From the NCBI RefSeq assembly GCF_902499075.1, contig NZ_CABVPP010000031.1:1-64000 (forward strand): DNA of 64,000 nt, in the 5' to 3' direction. Under the pieces are notes generated by a model. It was not told the origin of the DNA and ran no database searches. It saw only the letters and a list, made by a program, of their open reading frames with translations. Positions within the stretch are counted from its first letter, which is position 1; each line of letters starts with the position of its first letter. Source of the DNA: Burkholderia pseudomultivorans (GTDB lineage: Bacteria > Pseudomonadota > Gammaproteobacteria > Burkholderiales > Burkholderiaceae). The translations under genes were made by a program, and so were the position numbers. Shown here one piece after another: positions 54,694 to 64,000 of this stretch.

Positions 54694-54722
54694 ATTATAG
54701 CAAGGCCCCTCGTTTTCTGCAA
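54694..54722 (-). promoter_or_regulatory. Putative internal promoter ahead of rplC
   Basis: On the minus strand TTGCAG (54722-54717) and a perfect TATAAT (54699-54694) are 17 bases apart. A leader of about 90 bases would precede rplC. It lies just downstream of the rpsJ hairpin, so the S10 operon can be started independently of rpsJ. Confidence 0.6.
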
Positions 54723-54739
54723 GCAATCAAAGACTTAGC

Positions 54740-54761
54740 GCCACCCGGCACGCCGGATGGC
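54740..54761 (-). other. Hairpin directly after rpsJ
   Basis: GCCACCCGGC pairs with GCCGGATGGC (one G-T) with almost no loop, 10 bases past the rpsJ stop. No strong T tract follows on the minus strand (GTCTTTGATT), so partial termination or 3'-end protection is the likely role. Confidence 0.45.
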
Positions 54762-54771
54762 GCCGAAAGCC

Positions 54772-55083
54772 TTACTGCAGCTTGATCTCCACGTCGACGC
54801 CAGCCGGCAGATCGAGCTTCATCAGCGCGTCGACCGTCTTGTCGGTCGGATCGACGATGTCCATCAGGCGCTGGTGGGTACGGATTTCGAGCTGATCGCG
54901 CGACGTCTTGTTGACGTGCGGCGAACGCAGGATGTCAAAACGCTGAATGCGCGTCGGCAGCGGCACCGGGCCACGGACGATTGCACCAGTCCGCTTCGCG
55001 GTATCGACGATTTCGGCTGCCGATTGATCGATCAGACGATAGTCGAAAGCCTTCAGGCGAATGCGGATTTTCTGTTGCTGCAT
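54772..55083 (-). CDS. rpsJ: 30S ribosomal protein S10
   Basis: A 103-residue protein ([21 protein letters not shown]), also NusE of the antitermination complex. The ATG at 55083 has AAGGA ahead. It follows tuf after a 287-base gap with the tuf terminator and a weak TAGAAT -10 at 55211-55206. Confidence 0.98.
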   Translation of the reverse strand: MQQQKIRIRLKAFDYRLIDQSAAEIVDTAKRTGAIVRGPVPLPTRIQRFDILRSPHVNKTSRDQLEIRTHQRLMDIVDPTDKTVDALMKLDLPAGVDVEIKLQ

Positions 55084-55271
55084 GACGATTCCTTGAAAAG
55101 AGCGAGGCGATGTTGCATCGCCGGACACTAAAAGAACGCGAAACCAGGAACCTGCGGGGAGCGAGGCGCCGTGTTCCGAACGGTATTTCCACTGCTAAGC
55201 CCGCGATTCTACACGAATTTTCGAAACCGTGGTGCAGCTTTGTCGATCCCCGTGGCGGGCACGCAAAAAAA

Positions 55272-55310
55272 CGAAACCGGGCGCCAGCGGAAACTGGACG
55301 CCCGGTTTCG
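55272..55310 (-). terminator. Rho-independent terminator of tuf
   Basis: CGAAACCGGGCG pairs with CGCCCGGTTTCG, with a further inner CCAG/CTGG, and the minus strand continues into seven T. It closes the str operon about 60 bases past the tuf stop. Confidence 0.9.
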
Positions 55311-55370
55311 GACGGTACGACTGCCTACCGTGGAAACGCGGACCCCGACGGGATCCGCGGATCGTCGATC

Positions 55371-56561
55371 TTACTCGATGATCTTGGCGACGACGCCGGC
55401 GCCGACGGTACGGCCGCCTTCGCGGATTGCGAAGCGCAGACCTTCTTCCATCGCGATCGGCGCGATCAGCTTCACCGTGATCGACACGTTGTCGCCCGGC
55501 ATCACCATTTCCTTGTCCTTCGGCAGCTCGATCGAGCCCGTCACGTCCGTCGTACGGAAGTAGAACTGCGGACGGTAGTTGTTGAAGAACGGCGTGTGAC
55601 GGCCGCCTTCGTCCTTGCTCAGCACGTACACTTCAGCCGTGAAGTGCGTGTGCGGCGTGATCGAACCCGGCTTCGCCAGAACCTGGCCGCGCTCCACGTC
55701 TTCACGCTTCGTGCCGCGCAGCAGGATACCGACGTTGTCGCCTGCCTGACCCTGGTCCAGCAGCTTGCGGAACATTTCAACGCCCGTGCAGGTCGTCTTC
55801 ACCGTCGGCTTGATACCGACGATTTCGATTTCCTCGCCGACCTTGATGATGCCGCGCTCGACACGACCCGTCACCACCGTACCGCGGCCCGAGATCGAGA
55901 ACACGTCTTCCACCGGCATCAGGAACGCACCGTCAACCGCGCGCTCCGGCGTCGGGATGTACGTGTCCAGCGCGTCGGCCAGGCTCATGATCGCCACCTC
56001 GCCCAGCTCGCCCGTGTCGCCTTCCAGCGCCAGCTTCGCCGAACCCTTCACGATCGGCGTGTCGTCGCCCGGGAAGTCGTACTTCGACAGCAGCTCGCGA
56101 ACTTCCATCTCGACCAGCTCGAGCAGTTCAGCGTCGTCCACCATGTCGCACTTGTTCAGGAACACGATGATGTACGGAACGCCAACCTGACGCGCCAGCA
56201 GGATGTGCTCACGCGTTTGCGGCATCGGGCCGTCTGCAGCCGAGCACACCAGGATCGCGCCGTCCATCTGCGCTGCGCCCGTGATCATGTTCTTCACGTA
56301 GTCCGCGTGGCCCGGGCAGTCGACGTGTGCGTAGTGGCGGTTAGCCGTTTCGTACTCGACGTGCGCCGTGTTGATCGTGATGCCGCGCGCCTTTTCTTCC
56401 GGTGCCGCGTCGATCTGGTCGTACGCCTTCGCCTCGCCGCCGAACTTCTTCGTCAGCACCGTCGTGATCGCTGCCGTCAGCGTCGTCTTGCCGTGGTCAA
56501 CGTGACCAATCGTACCAACGTTCACGTGCGGCTTGGTCCGCTCAAACTTCTCTTTTGCCAT
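55371..56561 (-). CDS. tuf: Elongation factor Tu
   Basis: A 396-residue GTPase delivering aminoacyl-tRNA. G1 [11 protein letters not shown]3 [15 protein letters not shown] and G4 NKCDM are intact. Domains 2 and 3 follow, ending GVVAKIIE. It lies 42 bases after fusA at the end of the str operon. Burkholderia normally carries a second near-identical copy elsewhere. Confidence 0.98.
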   Translation of the reverse strand: MAKEKFERTKPHVNVGTIGHVDHGKTTLTAAITTVLTKKFGGEAKAYDQIDAAPEEKARGITINTAHVEYETANRHYAHVDCPGHADYVKNMITGAAQMDGAILVCSAADGPMPQTREHILLARQVGVPYIIVFLNKCDMVDDAELLELVEMEVRELLSKYDFPGDDTPIVKGSAKLALEGDTGELGEVAIMSLADALDTYIPTPERAVDGAFLMPVEDVFSISGRGTVVTGRVERGIIKVGEEIEIVGIKPTVKTTCTGVEMFRKLLDQGQAGDNVGILLRGTKREDVERGQVLAKPGSITPHTHFTAEVYVLSKDEGGRHTPFFNNYRPQFYFRTTDVTGSIELPKDKEMVMPGDNVSITVKLIAPIAMEEGLRFAIREGGRTVGAGVVAKIIE

Positions 56562-56603
56562 GATTCTCTTCTTTCAAAAAATAATCAGTTGGTAGATGCA
56601 GAT

Positions 56604-58706
<2,103 letters not shown>

Positions 58707-58828
58707 TTTGATCCTCTACTGGGTTGGCGCGACGCAGTCATATGCATCGCGCCTCAACACAAACGGGCGAGGCGCCTGAAAAGCGCACCCGCCCGGAATT
58801 TATTTCCGCTAACAGCCCAGCCAGGCGC

Positions 58829-59299
58829 TTAGAAACGGAAATGCGAGAACGCGCGGTTGGCTTCCGCCATGCGGTGAACTTCGTCGCGCTTCTTCATCGC
58901 GCCGCCACGGCCTTCGGCCGCTTCGGAGAGTTCACCTGCCAGGCGCAGAGCCATCGACTTCTCGCTGCGCTTCTTCGCAGCCTCACGCAGCCAGCGCATC
59001 GCCAATGCCATACGACGCGACGGGCGCACTTCGACCGGAACTTGATAGTTGGCACCACCAACGCGGCGGCTCTTCACTTCGACCACCGGCTTGACGTTGT
59101 TGAGCGCAACCGTGAACACTTCCAGCGGGTCCTTGCCACCCTTGGTCTGGATCTGTTCGAAAGCACCATAAACGATGCGCTCAGCGACCGACTTCTTGCC
59201 GGACAGCATCAGCATGTTCATGAACTTGGCTACATCCACGTTGCCGTACTTCGGATCCGGCAACACTTCCCGCTTGGGGACTTCGCGACGACGCGGCAT
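58829..59299 (-). CDS. rpsG: 30S ribosomal protein S7
   Basis: A 156-residue head-organising protein ([41 protein letters not shown]). In E. coli it represses the str operon by binding the rpsL-rpsG spacer. Here that spacer is 173 bases. Confidence 0.98.
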   Translation of the reverse strand: MPRRREVPKREVLPDPKYGNVDVAKFMNMLMLSGKKSVAERIVYGAFEQIQTKGGKDPLEVFTVALNNVKPVVEVKSRRVGGANYQVPVEVRPSRRMALAMRWLREAAKKRSEKSMALRLAGELSEAAEGRGGAMKKRDEVHRMAEANRAFSHFRF

Positions 59300-59472
59300 G
59301 ATTCTTCCTTTACCTGTTCAGTTGGAGCTGTTTTCCAGCCCCGCGGCCACCAACAAACCCGATCACATCTTCTCGACTAACCAGCTTGGCCGGGTGACCA
59401 CTTACTCGACAGCACCGGCAATCCGGCACCACCGCCTTGACCGCCCTGGGGCGATCCCTGATCAAAAACTGC

Positions 59473-59853
59473 TTACTTGGCAGCCTTTGCACGCTTCGCG
59501 CCGTACTTCGAGCGCGCTTGCTTACGGTCCTTGACGCCCTGGGTATCCAGCGAGCCGCGAACCATGTGGTAACGCACACCCGGCAAGTCCTTCACACGAC
59601 CGCCGCGGATCAGCACAACCGAGTGTTCCTGCAGGTTGTGGCCTTCACCGCCGATGTACGAAATCACTTCGAAGCCGTTCGTCAGACGAACCTTGGCGAC
59701 CTTACGGAGTGCCGAGTTCGGCTTCTTCGGCGTCGTCGTGTACACACGGGTACACACGCCGCGACGCTGGGGGCAGTCCTGCAGGGCCGGGCTCTTGCTC
59801 TTCGTCGTTTCCGACTCACGGCCTTTGCGAACCAGTTGGTTGATGGTTGGCAT
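59473..59853 (-). CDS. rpsL: 30S ribosomal protein S12
   Basis: A 126-residue decoding-centre protein ([13 protein letters not shown]). The Lys residues in [12 protein letters not shown] and [12 protein letters not shown], targets of streptomycin-resistance mutations, are wild type. First gene of the str operon with a promoter about 140 bases upstream. Confidence 0.98.
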   Translation of the reverse strand: MPTINQLVRKGRESETTKSKSPALQDCPQRRGVCTRVYTTTPKKPNSALRKVAKVRLTNGFEVISYIGGEGHNLQEHSVVLIRGGRVKDLPGVRYHMVRGSLDTQGVKDRKQARSKYGAKRAKAAK

Positions 59854-59991
59854 TGTTTATTCCTGAAATTGAACAAAATCCGCACACCGATTTCGGGCAA
59901 AGCGAGAATCGGCGCACAGTTGGCTTCCAGACCGGCGAATCGGACACGAACTTTCGAACGCGACTCGGCCCACCGAATACCGGAACCCAGC

Positions 59992-60021
59992 ATGATATTC
60001 CGGAAATGCCAACTAAGTCAA
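59992..60021 (-). promoter_or_regulatory. Putative str operon promoter
   Basis: On the minus strand TTGACT (60021-60016) and TATCAT (59997-59992) are 18 bases apart, a good sigma-70 match. The transcript would carry a leader of about 130 bases before rpsL. The rest of the 227-base gap between recQ and rpsL holds no gene. Confidence 0.6.
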
Positions 60022-60080
60022 CGGCTTGCGTGATCTGCCGCGCGCCGGGGCCGTTTACCGGAAGGGTCGGAACAGCTGTG

Positions 60081-61928
60081 TCAGGCCGACTCGACGACGT
60101 CGATGATCTCGTCGCCGAAGCGCTCGAGCTTGCGCACGCCCATGCCGGGGATATGCCGCAGGTCGTCGATCGTCTCCGGCGCATTGCGCGCGATTTCGGC
60201 CAGCGTCGCGTCGTGGAAGATCACGTAGGCCGGCACGCCGTCCGACTTCGCCGTTTCCGCGCGCCATGCGCGCAGCGCGTCCCAGCGCGCGCGTTCGCGC
60301 GTGCCCATGCCGGCGGTCGGATCCACGCGCGTGCCGCCGCGGCTCGACGACTGGCGCGTGCGCTGCGGCTTCACGTAGCGGCGCAGCGTGACCTTCTCCT
60401 CGTTCTTCAGCACCGGCTTCGCGGCCTCGGTCAGCACCAGCGCGCCGAAGCCGCCGTGATCGACGGCCAGATAGCCGTACGCGACGAGCTGCCGGAAGAT
60501 CGCACGCCATTCCGGCTCGGACAGCGACGCGCCGATCCCGAACGTGCTGAGCTGATCGTGGCCGCGCTGCAGCACCTTCTCGGTGCGCGCGCCGCGCAGG
60601 ATCTCGATCAGATGGCTCGCGCCGAAATTGAAGCCGCTCGCGCGCTGCGCGCGGAACACGCACGACAGCGCCATCTGCGCCTCGCGCGTCGCGTCCCACG
60701 AATCGGGCGGCTCCAGGCACGTGTCGCAGTTGCCGCACGGCTGGCTCGCCTCGCCGAAGTAGTTCAGCAGGCGCACGCGCCGACACGAGATGGTCTCGCA
60801 CAGGCCGAGCAGCGCGTCGAGCTTCGATGTCTGCACGCGCTTGTGCGCATCGTCGGCGTCCGATTCGTCGATCATCTTGCGCTGCTGGACGACGTCGCCG
60901 AGGCCGTACGCCATCCACGCGTTCGCGGGCATGCCGTCGCGGCCCGCGCGGCCGGTTTCCTGGTAGTAGCCCTCGACGCTCTTCGGCAGGTCGAGGTGCG
61001 CGACGAAGCGCACGTCGGGCTTGTCGATGCCCATCCCGAACGCGATCGTCGCGCACATCACGATGCCTTCCTCGCGCTGGAACATCTCCTGGTGCTTCTG
61101 CCGCACCTCGAACTCCATCCCCGCGTGATACGGCAGCGCGCGCACGCCCTGCGCCTTCAGCCATTCGGCCGTCTCCTCGACCTTGCGGCGCGACAGGCAG
61201 TAGACGACGCCCGCGTCGGTCGTGCCGTCGGCGTTCGTGTGTTCGGCGCGGATGAAATCGAGCAGCTGCGCGCGCGCATTGTCCTTTTCGACGATCCGGT
61301 AGCGGATGTTCGGGCGGTCGAAGCTCGACACGAACACGCGCGCGTCGTCGAGCGCGAGACGATGGATGATCTCGTCGCGCGTGATCGCATCGGCGGTGGC
61401 CGTCAGCGCGATGCGCGGCACCGCCGGGAAGCGCTCGTGCAGCACCGACAGCTGGATGTATTCGGGACGGAAATCGTGCCCCCATTGCGACACGCAGTGC
61501 GCTTCGTCGATTGCGAACAGGCCGATCTTCGCGCGCTCGAGGAGCTCGAGGAAGCGCCCCGTCATCAGCCGTTCGGGCGCGACGTACAGCAGGTCGATCT
61601 CGCCTTCGCGCAGCGCGCGCTCGGTCGCGGCCGCCTCGGCGCCCGACAGCGTCGAGTTCAGGTACGCGGCGCGCACGCCGACTTCGCTGAGCGCCGCGAC
61701 CTGGTCCTGCATCAGCGCGATCAGCGGCGACACGACGATGCCCGCGCCGTGCCCGGCCTCGCGGCGCAGCAGCGCCGGAATCTGGTAGCACAGCGACTTG
61801 CCGCCGCCGGTCGGCATCAGCACGAGACAGTCGCCGCCGCCGGCGACGTGCTCGACGATCTCGCCCTGCTGGCCGCGAAAAGCGGAATAACCAAAGACTT
61901 CGTCGAGAATTTCGAGGGCGCGGGACAT
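60081..61928 (-). CDS. recQ: ATP-dependent DNA helicase RecQ
   Basis: A 615-residue 3'-5' helicase. Walker [13 protein letters not shown] (about 38-49), DEAH at 141-144, and the C-terminal helicase motif [12 protein letters not shown] are intact. The RQC zinc-binding cysteines appear in [11 protein letters not shown] and CGNCDTC, followed by a winged-helix region and an HRDC domain from about 530 ([15 protein letters not shown]). It resolves recombination and stalled-fork structures. ATG at 61928 is the family start. Its place between rpoC and rpsL is unusual compared with enteric bacteria. Confidence 0.95.
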   Translation of the reverse strand: MSRALEILDEVFGYSAFRGQQGEIVEHVAGGGDCLVLMPTGGGKSLCYQIPALLRREAGHGAGIVVSPLIALMQDQVAALSEVGVRAAYLNSTLSGAEAAATERALREGEIDLLYVAPERLMTGRFLELLERAKIGLFAIDEAHCVSQWGHDFRPEYIQLSVLHERFPAVPRIALTATADAITRDEIIHRLALDDARVFVSSFDRPNIRYRIVEKDNARAQLLDFIRAEHTNADGTTDAGVVYCLSRRKVEETAEWLKAQGVRALPYHAGMEFEVRQKHQEMFQREEGIVMCATIAFGMGIDKPDVRFVAHLDLPKSVEGYYQETGRAGRDGMPANAWMAYGLGDVVQQRKMIDESDADDAHKRVQTSKLDALLGLCETISCRRVRLLNYFGEASQPCGNCDTCLEPPDSWDATREAQMALSCVFRAQRASGFNFGASHLIEILRGARTEKVLQRGHDQLSTFGIGASLSEPEWRAIFRQLVAYGYLAVDHGGFGALVLTEAAKPVLKNEEKVTLRRYVKPQRTRQSSSRGGTRVDPTAGMGTRERARWDALRAWRAETAKSDGVPAYVIFHDATLAEIARNAPETIDDLRHIPGMGVRKLERFGDEIIDVVESA

Positions 61929-62070
61929 GAATGATGAGAACGAGGACGGCGGAGCGATGACCGCGATTTTACCAACCCGCTCGCGCGGCGCGCGGCGAAT
62001 CGCGCAACGTTGGTCGATCGGACAGGGTTCGTACGCACGCATCGCGCGCCTGCAAAGGCGCTGCGCAAGC

Positions 62071-62103
62071 GCGTGATGCGCGTGATGCGCGTGATGCGCG
62101 TGA
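62071..62103. repeat. 9-base tandem repeat, 3.7 copies
   Basis: GCGTGATGC is repeated three times perfectly and followed by GCGTGA. It lies about 145 bases upstream of the recQ start and just after the rpoC terminator. No gene is involved. Confidence 0.9.
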
Positions 62104-62120
62104 ACGAAGCGTAAAAAAAA

Positions 62121-62141
62121 CCGCCCGGCAAAACCGGGCGG
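62121..62141 (-). terminator. Rho-independent terminator of the rpoBC operon
   Basis: CCGCCCGG pairs with CCGGGCGG around CAAAA, extended by A/T pairs. On the minus strand eight T follow. It lies about 40 bases past the rpoC stop. Confidence 0.9.
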
Positions 62142-62183
62142 TTTCGGTGACAGCGAGGGCGAGGCGGCTCGCGCCGCCCGCGC

Positions 62184-64000
62184 TTACTCGGCTGCCGGGT
62201 GTTGCGGCTCTTCGGCCGGCGTGCTCGGCGTGCCGAAGTCGAACGCTTCTTCCGCTGCGATCTGGTCGAAACGCTCGCGATCCGACGATTCCTTCGCCTT
62301 GCGCGCCTTGTGGAACGCGAGACCGGTACCGGCCGGGATCAGACGGCCGACGATCACGTTTTCCTTCAGGCCGCGCAGATCGTCGCGCTTGCCCATGATC
62401 GCCGCTTCGGTCAGCACGCGGGTCGTTTCCTGGAACGATGCCGCGGAGATGAACGAGTCGGTCGACAGCGACGCCTTCGTGATACCGAGCAGCACGTTGT
62501 CGTACGAAGCCGGACGCTTGCCCTCGGCGATCATGCGGTCGTTCTCGTCCAGCATGTCGGAACGCTCGACCTGTTCGCCCGGGATGAAGCGCGTATCGCC
62601 GTTGTCGGTGATCTGCACACGACGCAGCATCTGGCGAACGATCACCTCGATGTGCTTGTCGTTGATCTTCACGCCCTGCAGACGGTACACGTCCTGCACT
62701 TCGTCGACGATGTAGCGCGACAGCGCCTCGATACCCTGCAGACGCAGGATGTCGTGCGGGTCGGCCGGGCCGTCCACGATCATTTCGCCCTTGTTGACGA
62801 CCTGGGCGTCGTGGACCAGCACCTGCTTTTCCTTCGCGATCAGGAACTCGTGCTGGTTGCCCTCGAGATCCGTGATGACGAGACGCTGCTTGCCCTTCGT
62901 GTCCTTGCCGAACGACGTCGTGCCGGTGACTTCCGCGAGAATGCCCGCATCCTTCGGCGAACGCGCTTCGAACAGTTCCGCCACCCGCGGCAGACCGCCG
63001 GTAATGTCACGCGTCTTCTGCGCTTCGGTCGGGATACGTGCGAGCACTTCACCCACCTGCACCTGCTGACCGTCCTTCACGGTAATCAGCGCGCCGACCT
63101 GGAAGCCGATCTGCACCGCGTGTTCCGTGCCCGGGATCTTCACTTCCTCGCCGTTCGCGTCGAGCAGCTTGACCTGCGGACGCACGCTCTTCGATGCCTG
63201 CGAACCGCGGCGCTTCACGTCGATCACGACCAGGGTCGACAGACCGGTCACGTCGTCGATCTGCTTCGCGACCGTCACGCCTTCCTCGACGTTCTCGAAC
63301 TTCACCGTACCGCCGTACTCGGTGATGATCGGACGCGTCATCGGATCCCACGTGGCGAGCTGCGTACCGGCCTTGATCGTCGCACCGTCGAGCTGCAGCA
63401 GCGTCGCGCCGTAAGGCACTTTGTGACGCTCGCGCTCGCGACCGAAGTCGTCGGTGATCAGCGCCTCGCCCGAACGCGAGATGACGATCTGCTCGCCCTT
63501 CGCGTTGGTGACGTAGCGCATCGTCGCCGTGAAACGCACGATACCGTTGCTCTTCGCTTCGACCGACGAGGCCACTGCCGCACGCGATGCCGCACCACCG
63601 ATGTGGAACGTACGCATCGTCAGCTGCGTGCCCGGTTCGCCGATCGACTGCGCCGCGATCACGCCGACCGCTTCGCCGACGTTCACGAGCGAGCCGCGGC
63701 CGAGGTCGCGGCCGTAGCACGATGCGCACAGGCCGTAGCGCGTTTCGCAGGTCAGCGGCGTGCGCACGCGCACTTCGTCGATGCCGAGGCGTTCGATTTC
63801 CTCGACCGCCACTTCGTCGAGCAGCGTGCCCGCTTCGTACAGCGTTTCCTGCGTTTCCGGGTTCACGACGTCCGCGACCGCGACGCGGCCGAGGATACGG
63901 TCGCGCAGCGCTTCGACGACTTCACCGCCTTCGACCAGCGCCTTCATCGCGACGCCGTTCGACGTGCCGCAATCGTCCTCGACCACCACCAGATCCTGCG
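62184..64000 (-). CDS. rpoC: DNA-directed RNA polymerase beta' subunit, C-terminal part, cut by window edge
   Basis: The frame is open to the last base, so the N-terminal part lies beyond 64000. About 605 residues are present. They start in [11 protein letters not shown] and include the second zinc site (Cys in EDDCG plus [11 protein letters not shown]), then [21 protein letters not shown] of the trigger loop/bridge helix region, the SBHM-type insertions, and [21 protein letters not shown] near the end. It forms the catalytic clamp of RNA polymerase with RpoB. A terminator follows the stop. Confidence 0.97.
   Translation of the reverse strand, partial: QDLVVVEDDCGTSNGVAMKALVEGGEVVEALRDRILGRVAVADVVNPETQETLYEAGTLLDEVAVEEIERLGIDEVRVRTPLTCETRYGLCASCYGRDLGRGSLVNVGEAVGVIAAQSIGEPGTQLTMRTFHIGGAASRAAVASSVEAKSNGIVRFTATMRYVTNAKGEQIVISRSGEALITDDFGRERERHKVPYGATLLQLDGATIKAGTQLATWDPMTRPIITEYGGTVKFENVEEGVTVAKQIDDVTGLSTLVVIDVKRRGSQASKSVRPQVKLLDANGEEVKIPGTEHAVQIGFQVGALITVKDGQQVQVGEVLARIPTEAQKTRDITGGLPRVAELFEARSPKDAGILAEVTGTTSFGKDTKGKQRLVITDLEGNQHEFLIAKEKQVLVHDAQVVNKGEMIVDGPADPHDILRLQGIEALSRYIVDEVQDVYRLQGVKINDKHIEVIVRQMLRRVQITDNGDTRFIPGEQVERSDMLDENDRMIAEGKRPASYDNVLLGITKASLSTDSFISAASFQETTRVLTEAAIMGKRDDLRGLKENVIVGRLIPAGTGLAFHKARKAKESSDRERFDQIAAEEAFDFGTPSTPAEEPQHPAAE

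Noticed and set aside
59847-61934. A 695-codon open frame opposite recQ
   Set aside because: Same type of antisense artefact; RecQ on the minus strand has all helicase motifs.
61817-62131. Small minus-strand frame with a repeated Thr-Arg-Ile peptide
   Set aside because: It is only the 9-base tandem repeat read in frame, running into recQ in another frame.

Overview
The window is a high-GC, densely packed bacterial chromosome segment that fits Burkholderia sensu stricto, most likely the B. cepacia complex. This is inferred from protein wording and gene order: System II cytochrome c maturation genes (resB, ccsB), infA inside the spc ribosomal operon, recQ between rpoC and rpsL, and a ponA-pilMNOPQ-aroKB-dgt block. 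There are no prophages, integrons, CRISPR arrays, tRNAs or rRNAs. The region is almost entirely core genome.

Layout. 1-3332 (+): the 3' part of a short-chain dehydrogenase, an MFS transporter and a DadA-like FAD amino-acid dehydrogenase, probably a small catabolic unit. 3329-5385 (-): the RNA cyclic phosphodiesterase thpR overlapping an AGCS alanine/sodium symporter. 5714-11969 (-): gltD and gltB. 12259-12972 (-): a RAYT-type transposase-like protein that has lost its catalytic residues. 13166-13897 (+): an OmpW porin. 14072-19151 (-): ugpB-A-E-C-Q for glycerol-3-phosphate/glycerophosphodiester uptake and hydrolysis. 19242-26224 (-): dgt, aroB, aroK and a compact pilMN(OP)Q cluster in which PilO and PilP look fused. 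26440-28833 (+): PBP1A, divergent from pilM.

28942-35731: cyaY (-), lptM (+), then a minus-strand redox/cytochrome block (msrQ, msrP, ccsB, resB, cytochrome c4). 35946-37856 (+): engB and hemB, with a candidate small RNA gene on the opposite strand between them. 38001-40170 (-): dsbD and cutA.

40432-59853 (-) is the complete alpha, spc, S10 and str ribosomal super-cluster, read from rpsL at the right to rplQ at the left. It includes secY, infA, rpmJ (too short for most gene callers), rpoA, tuf and fusA. 60081-61928 (-) is recQ, and 62184-64000 (-) is the C-terminal third or so of rpoC, cut by the window edge.

Functionally the segment supplies translation and transcription machinery, nitrogen assimilation (GOGAT), shikimate and haem synthesis, cell-wall synthesis, DNA-uptake/type IV pilus assembly, phosphodiester scavenging and periplasmic thiol/haem chemistry. 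The most interesting signals are the candidate sRNA upstream of hemB with an anti-Shine-Dalgarno loop, the catalytically dead RAYT next to gltB with a 30-bp-phased repeat in the gltB upstream region, the PilO-PilP fusion, and palindromes that overlap or separate promoters and genes in the ribosomal cluster.
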